Assembly (NCBI GenBank): GCA_023846275.1
Contig: CM043869.1
Span: forward strand, 18,075,501 to 18,139,500
Source: Vanilla planifolia
Lineage: Eukaryota; Streptophyta; Magnoliopsida; Asparagales; Orchidaceae
Length of the DNA stretch: 64,000 nt
Direction of reading: 5' to 3'
Shown here: in pieces, positions 12,913 through 24,245 of the stretch
Numbering within the stretch: the stretch's first letter is position 1
Layout of the letters: each line of letters begins with the position of its first letter
The notes under the pieces: model-generated
Database searches by the model: none
The model's input: only the letters and a program-made list of their open reading frames with translations
Told to the model about the DNA's origin: nothing
Made by a program: the position numbers and the translations under genes

Positions 12913-15900
12913 TGTATCATCCAAAAGTGTTGAGAAATAATTAAATAATTTTTTAAGAATTTCAAATTTATGAGATTCTTAAATTAAACATAAAATTATG
13001 ATCTTAGAGTTGATAGGGATGTCATAAGGATGAAAAAATTAGCATCCTAAATTTAATAAATTTTTTTTATTATTTTAAATTATTTAAATTTTAAGAAACT
13101 TTTTAAATATTTTTTTAATAATTATATTATTTTTTCTTTAAAAGTGTACATCATAAAAAGAGGCATAACACCTCACAAGAGAAAAGTGAGTAGAACAATT
13201 TTGTAAATATAATTTTTAGAAGTTTATGATATTAACTTTGTGAATTTTTAATTTTTTTAGAAATTAAGAAAATAAATTATAATTTAACAAAATTTATATA
13301 TGAATTTTAAAAAGAATCAAAAATACATAAGATATTAATGAACTCAAAAATAAAGGGCATATGCATAAAAAGATAAATTTAATAAAATATTTTGAGCACA
13401 AAAAAGATGTATGATGGTTATGGAATTAATAGCCAAAGAGAGCTTAAATAAAACTTATAAATAATGATTTTTAAATATATTAAGTTTAGAAATTTCTAAA
13501 AATACTGAGTTTATTTTTTAAAAAAAATATGAAACTTAGTAGATTTATAGTTCTTGCCTAGATGAATTAAATAAAATTAGTCAATAAAAGTTTGGAGATC
13601 AAATCAACCAAAATAATAAGTAACATTACCTTTTTTAAGTTTTAATTTATTTACAAATTTAATTAGTTCCTTAAAAACCTTAATTTCACTAACCTTAACA
13701 TACACACATAATGGAGGCCCAAATTTGACCCAAATCAATGGAAAGCCATTCGAATCAAAGCAGTGGGAAAGTGAGGAGTTGTACTTATGAAGAGTCACTA
13801 TCATTGAGAGGAGATGAAGATGTCATGAATGGGAAACAACACGTGGGAGGTTATAATAAAAAAAGGAAAAAGTTGATTGTCCAATTTTTGACAAATTGAG
13901 AGAATTTTTCTTTGATAGAGAGCTTATGAAGAGGGGGTGATTTCAAGGCATTTGATTTGCCAAACAAAGTAAATAGAGAGAGTGAGAGAGAGATCTTGAT
14001 TTTGGGAGAAAATTGTGTTGAACTGTAGCAATATTGTAGCAACTTAGATGGAAAGGAATTTTGTACATTTTGAAAATCTGATTCATGGTGTGACCACTAC
14101 ATGTAGAAATACATTAAGTAAAGTTGTGTTTATTTGTATGTGAGTGATCTAATATTGTTTGAAAGTTAGGTGACATCTTAGAAAAAAAGTTAAAAAACAA
14201 TTATAAGATGGTTGTTTTATGCATGTGATGGTACATTACTATATTGTCATCATTATCAATGTTTTATCTAACATGAGGTTTATTATGCTTTGCTCAAAAT
14301 GTTGCAATTGTAGTTTATTTAAATTGTTGATTCATAACATGTTAGGTGTAAATTTTAACATGTGATAATGGTCACAAAAAAGGAAAATAAAAAGATAAGG
14401 ATATAAAAATAAAATAAAAAAGTCAAAAAGATAATAACAAGGTTTGGTAAAGGGATGCACAATTAAAAATGTGAAAATATGAATGGTTATTCAAAAATAG
14501 CAACTATCATTACAAAATGAGTCCCAAAGATGAGCCAAAGGTGTATTCATTATGGTTCTTTACTTGGAATGATGTATTCTAGGAAACATACTTAAACCAA
14601 TTCTTGAATGATATAAAAGATAAATGATTTAAAATATTTTATATACAATAAATATTTTTTTATAATTCTTATTCACATGCTATATTATATTATATGTATG
14701 TAATTAACTTAGCATGTGACATGAGCTAAACTTGTGTTGCTTTACATATACATACTTATTTTACCATTGAGTCAGTGATGATTGGCTTAGTTTGCTTTTG
14801 ATTTAATTTTTAGATTTAAATAAGACTTTACATTAGGCTACTAAGGAACAGTGTGTGTTGACATCACGAGTACTTAATATAGAACTTGTGTTTCTTCTAT
14901 TGTTAATTATGTAACTATTTTTTTCAATATTTTATGTTTATATTTAATGCTAGACATTTTCTAGAAATTTATTTAATTATATTGATTGAAACTTGTTTTG
15001 AAATAGATGTGAGATATATTTTTTTAAAGTTTGTGTCTCACAAATAGAAGGTTTTGTATTTACTTCTTTTAAAAGCTTGCAATGGTTTGCAAAATTGTGA
15101 TTAGATGTCAATTATTTTTTTAAGTCAAGCATGTAAATAATTTTTTTAAATGAGTTGATCTGATTTTATAGAAAAAAATAATATGTATTTTTTCCCAAAT
15201 AAAAGGATAAGTTAAAAAGAATTAGATGATATAATATAGAACGCAGGAAAAGTAATTGAGAGTCATTACAATCAAACGAGGTAAAGGTGGGGTGAGGGGC
15301 ACCACAAAGAGTAATATCAAAGCAATTGAAATCCTTAAAATGAGAACTAAAGGAAGATAGAAAAGCCTAAGATGTCAAATGTAGAAAGAATGGAGCATAG
15401 GGTCTAAACCTTGACTGAAAAAGTCTAGAGAGATATTTTAGACATGAGTACAACATAAGTAGTGAAATTTATAAAGAATTTAAAGACTTAGGTGGTTATC
15501 AAGGTGAACACTTAATATAGAAAACTGTGTTGTACCACTATTTAATGTTATTTATTTCTTGTTTTACATGTAACGTGCATTACAAGAAACTTATATAAAA
15601 CATAAAAAATTTTAGAACTATAGATATTAAAATAACTTTATTATATGGTAAGATAAACCCATCCTACAATATGATAGGTGTAGGAAAATGACACTTGAAC
15701 TAAAGTAGAGAATATAATATAACACGATGTAAAGTTACATGCGATAAAATTGACATGAACAAATAGTATAATAGGCTACCAATATAACACGATTCAAACA
15801 AATGGAAGAAGATAAGTAAACCAAAGAAAAATATTCAATATGTTAAAAAATAATGTACAATATGGTATGTGAGAAAGAACATTTCTTAAAAGATTAGTAA

Positions 15901-18060
15901 ACTTTGACAGATCGTATGATACATCTAAAGCAATCGTACATATGTTGAGTTAATTAGACAATTTAGTAATTCATTGAGCTGAATGGTTTGAGTAAGCATT
16001 GAAAGGGCTATATATGAATGTACAACACAATAGTAGAATAGATGGTATGATAAAAAGAGTTCTTAATTGGATGGTTCTTTGTGTGAGAAGGAATGATGGA
16101 TTGAACATACAATACGATGAGATGGAACATATAGTATGCTATTGAGCAAAGGGATGTAATAATGGAGTGCTTGAAGATTTAATCAATGAGGTTCATACCA
16201 TATCTTAAAATGAGTTATATGGTATGATAAATTGCAAAGAAATATAAGAAAATCTAAAGATTGAAATAAGGAGGAACAGACAATACATTAATGGATCATA
16301 TATACAATGACTCGGAAAGAAACATAATATAATAGGCTATTAAAATGTTGAACTAAGGAGGAACATAAGGCATGTTAATTATAACATGTAGTATGTGACG
16401 TAAAAAATATGAAGTATGAGAATGATTTTGATGGATTCAATTCAATAATGTTGGAGAATGATGTTTGGAAAAATAATAAGGAATATAGTATACCATTTCA
16501 GCCCTTGTTGAATGGATAGTGAGAACCCCTTAAAGGTTTGTATAGGAGGATGATATTGTTCAAGATTCAAGCTACTTAAGACACAAGACATATTACAAAA
16601 AGAATTTAATATAAAACCAAAGTAAGATCAAGAGAAACAAAGATCTATAGATTAAAAATAATTCTTATAGTAATTCAAATTAATGTAATGTCATGGAAAT
16701 TATTAAGGGGATGACTACAAAAATTTAGAGGATTTGAAAAGTTTGAAATGAAAAATAAATTTTTAAGTAATTTAATGAGCTATATGCAAGAAACCAATGT
16801 CAAGGAATAAATGATCAATGACTTAATAATGAAAGATATAAATTAGATTTTTAAAATCATGATGAGATGTTTACTATTGTGAGAAAATATTATGATTTGG
16901 ATTTATAATATGTGATTATAAAAACAATTTTATAAAAATAAAAACCATAACTATTTTGTGGTTAAATTGCAAATATGGAGTTTGTAATTTCTATTCAGCA
17001 TGACAAGGATGCAACAAGCTTTAACAAAAAAATAGTGTGAGATGAATCTACTACAAAAGAGAAGAAGCAAATAGAAAAATGGATGATAACCTGTGTAAGA
17101 TCAATAAGTAGCAATATTTGCTATAAGTAAAGAGCAAGTAGAATAGTGTCAAACTAATCAATTTGTAGAATACTTTTCAGGTTTGATCCTTTTTAAGCTA
17201 AAGATTGGCTTGAGAGAGTAGAAAATCTTTCTGATTATATGGATTACCAAAAGCACAAGAAGGGTTGAATAATGAACTTATTCTTAAATAGTGACTCAAG
17301 CTAGTGCTGGCAAAAATAATAGAGACTGTATTTAAAGAAGTCAATGGATTTAGAAATATATTGGGAAAAATTTTATCAAACTTTTATAGGATGGTATGCT
17401 CCAACACCAACAAAAAATAAGTGACAAAAAATCTATCAAGATAGCATAGGAGATGGGAAACAAGTATCGAGTATCAATACTTATTTACAAAATAGTTATG
17501 TATAATACAAATCTAATTTTATCAAAGAATCTAAAGTGTTATATTCTTTTAAAAGGGACGAGAATCTCTATTAAAAAATTTTATGTAGTTCCTTAAGTTC
17601 AAGGAGATAGTGGAATTTATGAAACAAAATCAAATTATCAAGCAAGGTAAAAAGAAGTGTGAGGAAAATGAAGAGAAACAACTTTGTTAAAGAATAGATA
17701 TGAATCTAAGAAGATCAGAATGATGAAATAAAGATCACAAACCATCATCATTTTTATTGTAGTGCAATACATGTGGAAAAATTCATACTGACAGTGCAAG
17801 AAAAAGTCTACTAGGTGTTTTGCTTACAAAGAACTTATGTAAAAGAATGTTTACATGTGATGGGAAAATCTTCTATGGATAAAATCAAGGAAGACAAATT
17901 ATATATACTTGAAAATTCTCATATAAAGACTTGGTAATGTTTTGTATGCAACATGAGGGACAATATGCTAAAAATTACACAAGAATCATAAAAGAAATAG
18001 AGAAAAGTAAATGAGTAAAAAAGGCTTCAACTTCTCTTATTTCCAATATAGGTAAGTGTT
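12913..18060 (+). mobile_element. Ty3/gypsy element: 5' LTR, leader and gag remnant
   Basis: The LTR-like part begins TGTATCATCC at 12913 and runs to about 15305. A primer-site-like TAATATCAAAGC lies at about 15312. A leader of about 1.8 kb follows, rich in GTATGATA-like words. From about 17160 to 17450 short stretches read like the retrotransposon Gag domain (for example DWLERVENLSDYM), and around 17765-17990 a CCHC zinc-knuckle-like patch begins CNTCGKIH. The minus-strand complex at 52.7-64 kb shares leader and early gag sequence with it, which supports one family. The copy is old, broken and incomplete: no reverse transcriptase or 3' LTR is seen before the next element. Confidence 0.6.
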
Positions 18061-18479
18061 AGGTATTAGTTACATGAGTAGTTTTGAAATCTTATATCCA
18101 TTGATTTTTTCTACTTGTTTTCCAACAACTTTGGTAGATGCTACTTAAACATTTTACATTTCTCATAATCTAACTATTTTGCTATTTTTGATATTCTATA
18201 TCCGATCCATACGTTCATTCCAATTTTTGAATATAAATTGTGTTTTATAACACAAAATGAATGAAAATGCAATCTTTATTTGGATAATATGCATTCCACA
18301 TAATATATAGCCATATTACATATATTTAAATCCTATATTATTTCATTTTTAAGGCAAATAGAGAAAACAATAATTAATATGTCATTAAGTTTTTGAAAGC
18401 ATTGTGTATCAATAGATTCATGGTGTATGATTGAAACCCTTGTTTGCTAATGTCAACATCATTTCATTTTTAAGAGAAA

Positions 18480-20700
18480 CGAGTTCAAGAAGTCTAGTAG
18501 AAGTTTGGTTTTTTTTTATTTTTTGCTACCTTTTGGTAGAATGCTCAAATACTTATTTATAGTGGTATAAGGAATATTTTTGTCATTTTGTATGCTTTTG
18601 ACCATTTTTTTCTCACATGGGCCACTCTCAAATAGTTTGGTGCATTTAACACATACATGCAGCGCGGCAAGTGCCATGTGCAGCACCTACCACACAAACT
18701 TTGCGAGATCTACAAGTGCAATCCGTTGTGCTCACAGTTTTGCATGCATGATGGCGTATCGCAGGCCTGGTCCTTTATGCCCATGCAATTTCATTATATG
18801 CCCAATTCTACACGTTCAATGCCACATGTGAAAAATGTCACGCACTTGTGAGTAGCATTGTGCCCACGTGCTTTGCAGCACTTGTCCTGCTGCGGCACAT
18901 TAATGTGCATGCTTTTTGCCGCAGTGCGTGTCGCACATGCTCCTTTGCAATATGCATAATTATTCTTTTTTGCTAATTTGCTTCATAAAAAGGCCATTTT
19001 CTGTTTTGATGTCTCTTTGATGCTAAATTGTTCAATAATTTACTAGACCTAGAATATATCCCTGATCATAGGCCTATTCTTTTGACGATTTGAGTTTATT
19101 TGAATCTTCTTTTTTTTTTCAAATACAACTCAAGTCTCTAGTTGTATTATTGTCAACCTAAAGTAGATTTCCAAATCATAGGCTTTTTTTTTGTTGATTT
19201 GAGTCATTTTGAATCTTTCCAAATACAACCGATTTCCCTAACTACATTGGTTTTTCTCTCACATTAAGGTCTTCAAATTTATTGAAAATTCAGTCGAAGG
19301 AATAGATATTGACACTTCTCAAAGCTATACAATCATAGACGGGTAATTAAAGTTTAACTTCAATCTTGAACGAACACTCTAAATTCCCAGTGTTGAAGGA
19401 GAAAGACCATTAATTTCATTGTCATTGTCGTCTTTAGCCATCTTGGATTAATATTCTAACTAGAATTTCTCTAGTTGACCACATTTCCTTTGTTTTGCAA
19501 GTGGTTCTCAAAATTTTTTCTCACAAGGCATTGGGTTTTAACATTATCTCTGTTAATCTCTAAATTCGTTGAGTCAATAGAGCTACCTAATTTTTTATGT
19601 TTGTGACTGATTTGTTGGCACATTCATCTTGATTAAAGTTTCTCCAATCTTATGCTTTTCTTTCTTGGCTTGCTTTTCAACTCTCTTCTTCCTAACTTTT
19701 TCTATTATCATTGAAATGAGGTTTTGATACAAAAATATATTGTAGTCCTTTTAACTAATTGCTCTGATACCACATATGATTTTTCTATGAGGAAAGTTGT
19801 TCCAAGGCTTCACAACAAAGTTATTTCGGGGTTAAATATAGCTGAAAATGAGACATGGAATGGCCAAGAAAAACTGAAAACATGAAAGAGAATATAAAAC
19901 TTAAGAATGGAACTTAAAGAAATGCTTTGTTTCTTCTTTTCTTTTTTTCTCTAAGACAAGCTTGGTTTTTTCTTTTTTTTAGCTTTCTTTTGATAGAAAA
20001 TTCGAGCACCTATTTGTATTAGTATAAGAATGGATATTTTGGTCATTTTATATGCACTTAATAAGTTTTTTCTTACATGTGTTACTTTAAGATGGGTTGG
20101 GAATGGCTCACGTGTTTGTGAGAGGTGGCGTGTGTTGCACCGACCATGTGGGTAAGTGTTCATGCATATGTGTTACCCGATTTGCACACATGGTCCACTG
20201 CCCTTGCAGTTTCGTGCAAGTGTTATTCGCTCATGTGTTGGTCTATGGTGCACTCAATCTTTTGTGTGCGTGCAGTTTCACCCAATGCCCATTTCCATGT
20301 AGCTAAATAATCTCACGTGCTTGTGAATAGCATTGTGTGTGTACTCCGCAATAGTTGTCTTGTTGCAGCGTGTGGACATGCTCTCCTTCTACAGTAGCAC
20401 ACTCTGCATGTGCTTGGATGTTGCCTCAAGACGTGCACAATAATTCTTTTTGTTGATTTTGTTCATGGAATATCAATTTTTTCTTCGAGATGTCCCCAAT
20501 ACTAAATTGGCCAATATTTTACTAGACTTTGAGTAGATCCTTTGATCAAAGGCGTCCTTTTTTTACGATTCAAGATCTTTTGAATCTTTTTTTTTTCAAA
20601 TATAATTTAACTCCTTAGTTATATTGTTGTTAACCTAGAACAATTCCTTTGATAAGATTCTCTTTGTGTTATTATTCAAAGTCCTTTATTAATCTAGTAA
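18480..20700 (-). mobile_element. Small copia-like LTR element with direct repeats, minus strand
   Basis: Two direct repeats about 1.48 kb apart, roughly 18480-19246 and 19777-20700, share GTGAGTAGCATTGTG/GTGAATAGCATTGTG and ACTAGACCTAGAATA-type blocks and are richer in GC and TGCA than the surroundings. Beside the right repeat lies GCTCTGATACCA (19761-19772), the reverse complement of the TGGTATCAGAGC primer site common in plant copia elements. At the other end, next to 19246, the minus strand reads GAGAGAAAAACCAATGTAG, suiting a polypurine tract followed by an LTR start. The interior is only about 0.5 kb with no recognisable coding, so this is a non-autonomous or internally deleted element. 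Outer ends are uncertain. Confidence 0.6.
19761..19772 (-). other. Primer-binding site (tRNA-Met type) of the small LTR element
   Basis: The minus strand reads TGGTATCAGAGC, the classic plant retrotransposon primer site complementary to initiator tRNA-Met. It lies a few bases from the end of the right-hand direct repeat, which sets the orientation as minus. Confidence 0.65.
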
Positions 20701-22500
20701 GGTTTTTAATCTTTTTTCTTTTTCTTTTCTTTTTTAGAAATTAAGAGTGTTTGTATCATAGATATATATTGATAATTGATATGATAACATGAGAAAGTTA
20801 CAAACCAATATACAAAATAGTAACATTGTGATCATAAGAGTAATTTTGTCACACCAAAAATAGAAAACCTCCCTGTTAAGACAACAATGGTGAGAAAGAC
20901 AATACTTTGATAGACTATGGTGGGTGGCATATGTGCTACTCAGAGAGGTCATTAATGTTGCTTTAGTCAAAATGTTTTTGTTGGTGCAAGGCAGTTACGA
21001 GAGCAACTTGAACAATGACATAGAAGTCATCTGAGAAAGTTGCAAAATTTTTTAGTAAACTGCCCTTAGGCAAGATTCTCATGTTGATTATGTGCAAAAT
21101 CAAAAGAAAGGCAACTGCCAATGGTGAAATAGAGTAGTTAAAGTAGAGCATACCTAAAGTTCGCTCATGCAAATCCCGTTTACCTCTATGCTTAAAAACT
21201 TACAAGTCCTTGGATTTAGGATAAGGGTTTTTAAGTAGTGGGTGGATATGCAAGAAATATCATAAGCCACAGTGTTAATGAGTTAAGTTCATGAACCGTG
21301 GATTTTGATCTAAAGGATGTTCAAGATGCAAATCTAGGCATGGTGCTCAACTTTCTTCCCAAAAATAAAATGAGTGCCCTCCAATACTTTAGATCTACAC
21401 TTGAATGACATATAAGAGGTCCTCTAATGAGAATTTGAATAAGATGAAGTCAATTTGAAGCTCCTTTTAGGGTTCCATTGTTTACTCATGACTTGAGCTA
21501 TGCACTCACATGATAGTTTTCTTTTGATACAGTAACCAACAAGGGATCATCTCCATTCAATGTCCCTTTCTCAAATGTACTTGTTAGAGGATGATGCAAT
21601 TATTTTGACATTGCAGGTCATCTTATAGGAATTAAGATGGAGATCACAAGAAAAAAATGTGAAGAAGATAAGATGGCCCTCGTTTATAGAACAATAAAAT
21701 TTGAGGTCAAAGGAATAGCAAGGCACCACCTGAATCTAAAACTGTCCAACATAATGGAAGTCATACCATTGAGAGAGGTGAAAAAAGAATCACAAGGATT
21801 TGTGAAGCTACGGACCAAGGTATCACAATAACACAATGGACTTGGTGGCAATCTTGTGGAAGAAGGTTGTATTCTTATCCATTATCAAAGTGCATCCACT
21901 TGAACTTGGCGCCCTCCTAATATTAGATCTTATATTGAGATATGCAATTGTGATGATATGACAGAAAGCTCAAAAGCAATTGATGGTCAAACTGGTCAAG
22001 CAAGCTAAGTTGCGCATTGATCTGCAAATCAACAATAGACTACTCAGCTGTTGATGAGAATTAGCTATGTCCACAAATTGGGACTTCAATGGTGGCATGA
22101 TTAGGTGGGTCTAGAGATTTTTGAGGTCAAGTAGGTAGGCAGGGAGCCCCTCATGGGCTTTCTCCAAGCAGAGATACAATATCTGTTATAACACCATAAG
22201 CAACCAAGTGTCTTCAAACCTATTCTTAGAAGTCACTAAGGAGGCGATAGTTTTTTAAGAAACAGTAAACTTATTGTCTTTTAGGAAACAGTAAGGTTTT
22301 GAAACAAAATTTACTTGATGACTTTTAAAAATGATAAACTTCAAATTGAAGTAAAGAATATTTCAATTCTTTAAACATAGAAAAAAAAAACATTTCAAAT
22401 AGGAAAAACTAGGATGATCTGGCCCAAGATACTGTTGTATTATTTCTTCTAAAATAGAGTTTGAATTCATTCTATTAAAAGCTTAAGATTTTTTATTAGT
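20700..22500. other. Unassigned repeat-like sequence
   Basis: Short open frames occur on both strands (for example a 64-codon plus frame at 21637-21831 rich in Lys and Glu), but none carries a motif I recognise. The segment between the two copia-type remnants may be their decayed coding part or an unrelated repeat. No splice-consistent host exon was found. Confidence 0.4.
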
Positions 22501-22509
22501 GATGGATGC

Positions 22510-23900
22510 CTTATCAAAACAATAATATCCATCTAACTCTATAGCAGTCCCTATTATTGTCTTCAATTTGGTCTTGAAAAACATAATAAGAATCAGAAAA
22601 GATGATACTATAGTTAGAATCTTTGTAGAATTTATTGACAAACAAGAGTTCACATGCAAATTTAACTACATGGAGTCTAGATTTAAAGTCTATACCCTCA
22701 AAAAGTTTAATAATGCCTTTGTCACCAATAGAAGAGATTTTAATTGGAAATTCAACTTTTATTTTATTCCAAAATGAGGAGTACATTAATGGAATAATTG
22801 AGATATGCTTATCATATGAACAGAAGTTCCTAATCAAAGTTCTAGGAAGTTGAATTAAAGACTATGGAAGGAGGAAAAAAGTTTTTACCTTTATGAGCAA
22901 TAAAACAATTAGGAATACTAGTATTTGGGTTGCCCTTTAGAGACTTCAAGTGTTGACCAATCAGCTCTTTATCAAAGGTAGTGGACTCTCAGCATTGGCA
23001 ATGGCAAGTTGCATTTTTTGCTTTGGCTTCCAATCAACTATTTTCCATGAATTTGTTAGTAAGTTTCTTCAGTGTGGCATGGTTTATTGTAATAATTACA
23101 CCACACCCATGGATTCTTGTCTATCTTGTGCTGATTTGGACCATTCTATCGATTAATATGAGTCTTAATTGAACCTTCTATTGTGTTGTTTGTGTCACCC
23201 TTCTTCTTGAGCATGATACCCTTTCAGCTCTCTTTATTGCTTACTTCAGAGAAGACTTCATTGCTGGTAGACGTGGGATTCCTACCAATGATTCTTTATT
23301 TGATCTTGTCAAACTCCATATTGAGGTAGACAAGAAAATTAAAAGCTTGATTAACATCAATTGTTGCTCGATATTGACTAGCATCAAGACACTTTCGCTC
23401 TTGATCATTAAAGAGATCCAATTCTTGTCACACATGCTTCAAAGAACTAAAAGTATTTAGTTACCAAATCGTTACTATGACAATCTTCAAGTTTTAAGGT
23501 GAGTTTGTACATGAAGATTGATTGCTTATATCAAAAAATAATTTACACTACTTTGCTCATGTCATATCTATGGAATTTTCGACATCCCAAATGGAATGCA
23601 AATGGATCCATGTTTTGTGGCTTTTCAATATCTCCAATTAGATAGCCTATTTTCCTCTTCTTCTAATGCATAATTGAACAAATTGAGATTAGCATAAGAA
23701 ATTATCACCATTGAGATGAATAGTGGTGATCTGATCTGATTTTGATTTAACATTGTGAGAAAAGTTGAGAACAACTTCAATTCCTTGATCATTTTGATGT
23801 CCTTGATTAGACTTGGGGTATTAATTCTCTGGCTTATTGAAAGTTTTTTATTTACCAAATGAATGAATATTCAACACCATTAACAAAACATGCCAATAAA
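22510..23900 (-). mobile_element. Ty1/copia fossil: gag to pre-integrase region
   Basis: On the minus strand, 22514-22837 is an open frame that reads like the copia protease/pre-integrase junction, with spaced matches to the usual ...GKG.I.L......SVLHVP...LLSVSKL..D.NCSVIF..S.CVFQD pattern. Around 23000-23160 is a zinc-knuckle-like patch with NKPCHTEETY. Around 23240-23430 is a UBN2-type Gag patch with FNFLVYLNMEFD. The order gag, knuckle, pre-integrase runs correctly on the minus strand. The copy is old and broken; integrase and reverse transcriptase are not recognised and no LTRs were matched to it. Confidence 0.6.
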
Positions 23901-24233
23901 CAGAATAATTCTCCGGGTTAATTAGCTACTCTTTAGTCCAACCACAATTTTGTGTATTTTTTGAGCTAACACTCTACTATCTTGGTATACCAAAATCTCT
24001 GATGTCTTCTACTTAAGATTGCTATTTATCTATATCTTCCACTAATGTGGCATAACCAGAGAAATTGTGTTCTTATGTTTCAGGTATTAATTAATAAAAT
24101 AAATTGAATTATTAAATGAATATTTTTTAAACTGAATTATTTTAAATGAACGTTTTTATCATGGAAGTATCATAAGCCACTATCCATTTTTTTTTCCATT
24201 TTTTTTTGGTTCATTATTCGCAGGATAGCAAAT

Positions 24234-24245
24234 ATGAATGTTTCC
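24234..24245. repeat. Left target-site duplication of LINE 1
   Basis: ATGAATGTTTCC here corresponds to ATGAACTGTTTCC at 27038-27050 on the other side of the LINE, with one base of difference. Both positions are consistent with the interrupted tandem repeat. Confidence 0.5.

Noticed and set aside
19761-19772. Possible tRNA gene fragment (GCTCTGATACCA)
   Set aside because: Only the 12-base primer-site complement is present; no cloverleaf can be built around it.
24187-24207. Poly-T run as the tail of LINE 1
   Set aside because: The interrupted tandem repeat places the boundary at 24245/24246, inside the run; kept only as an alternative.
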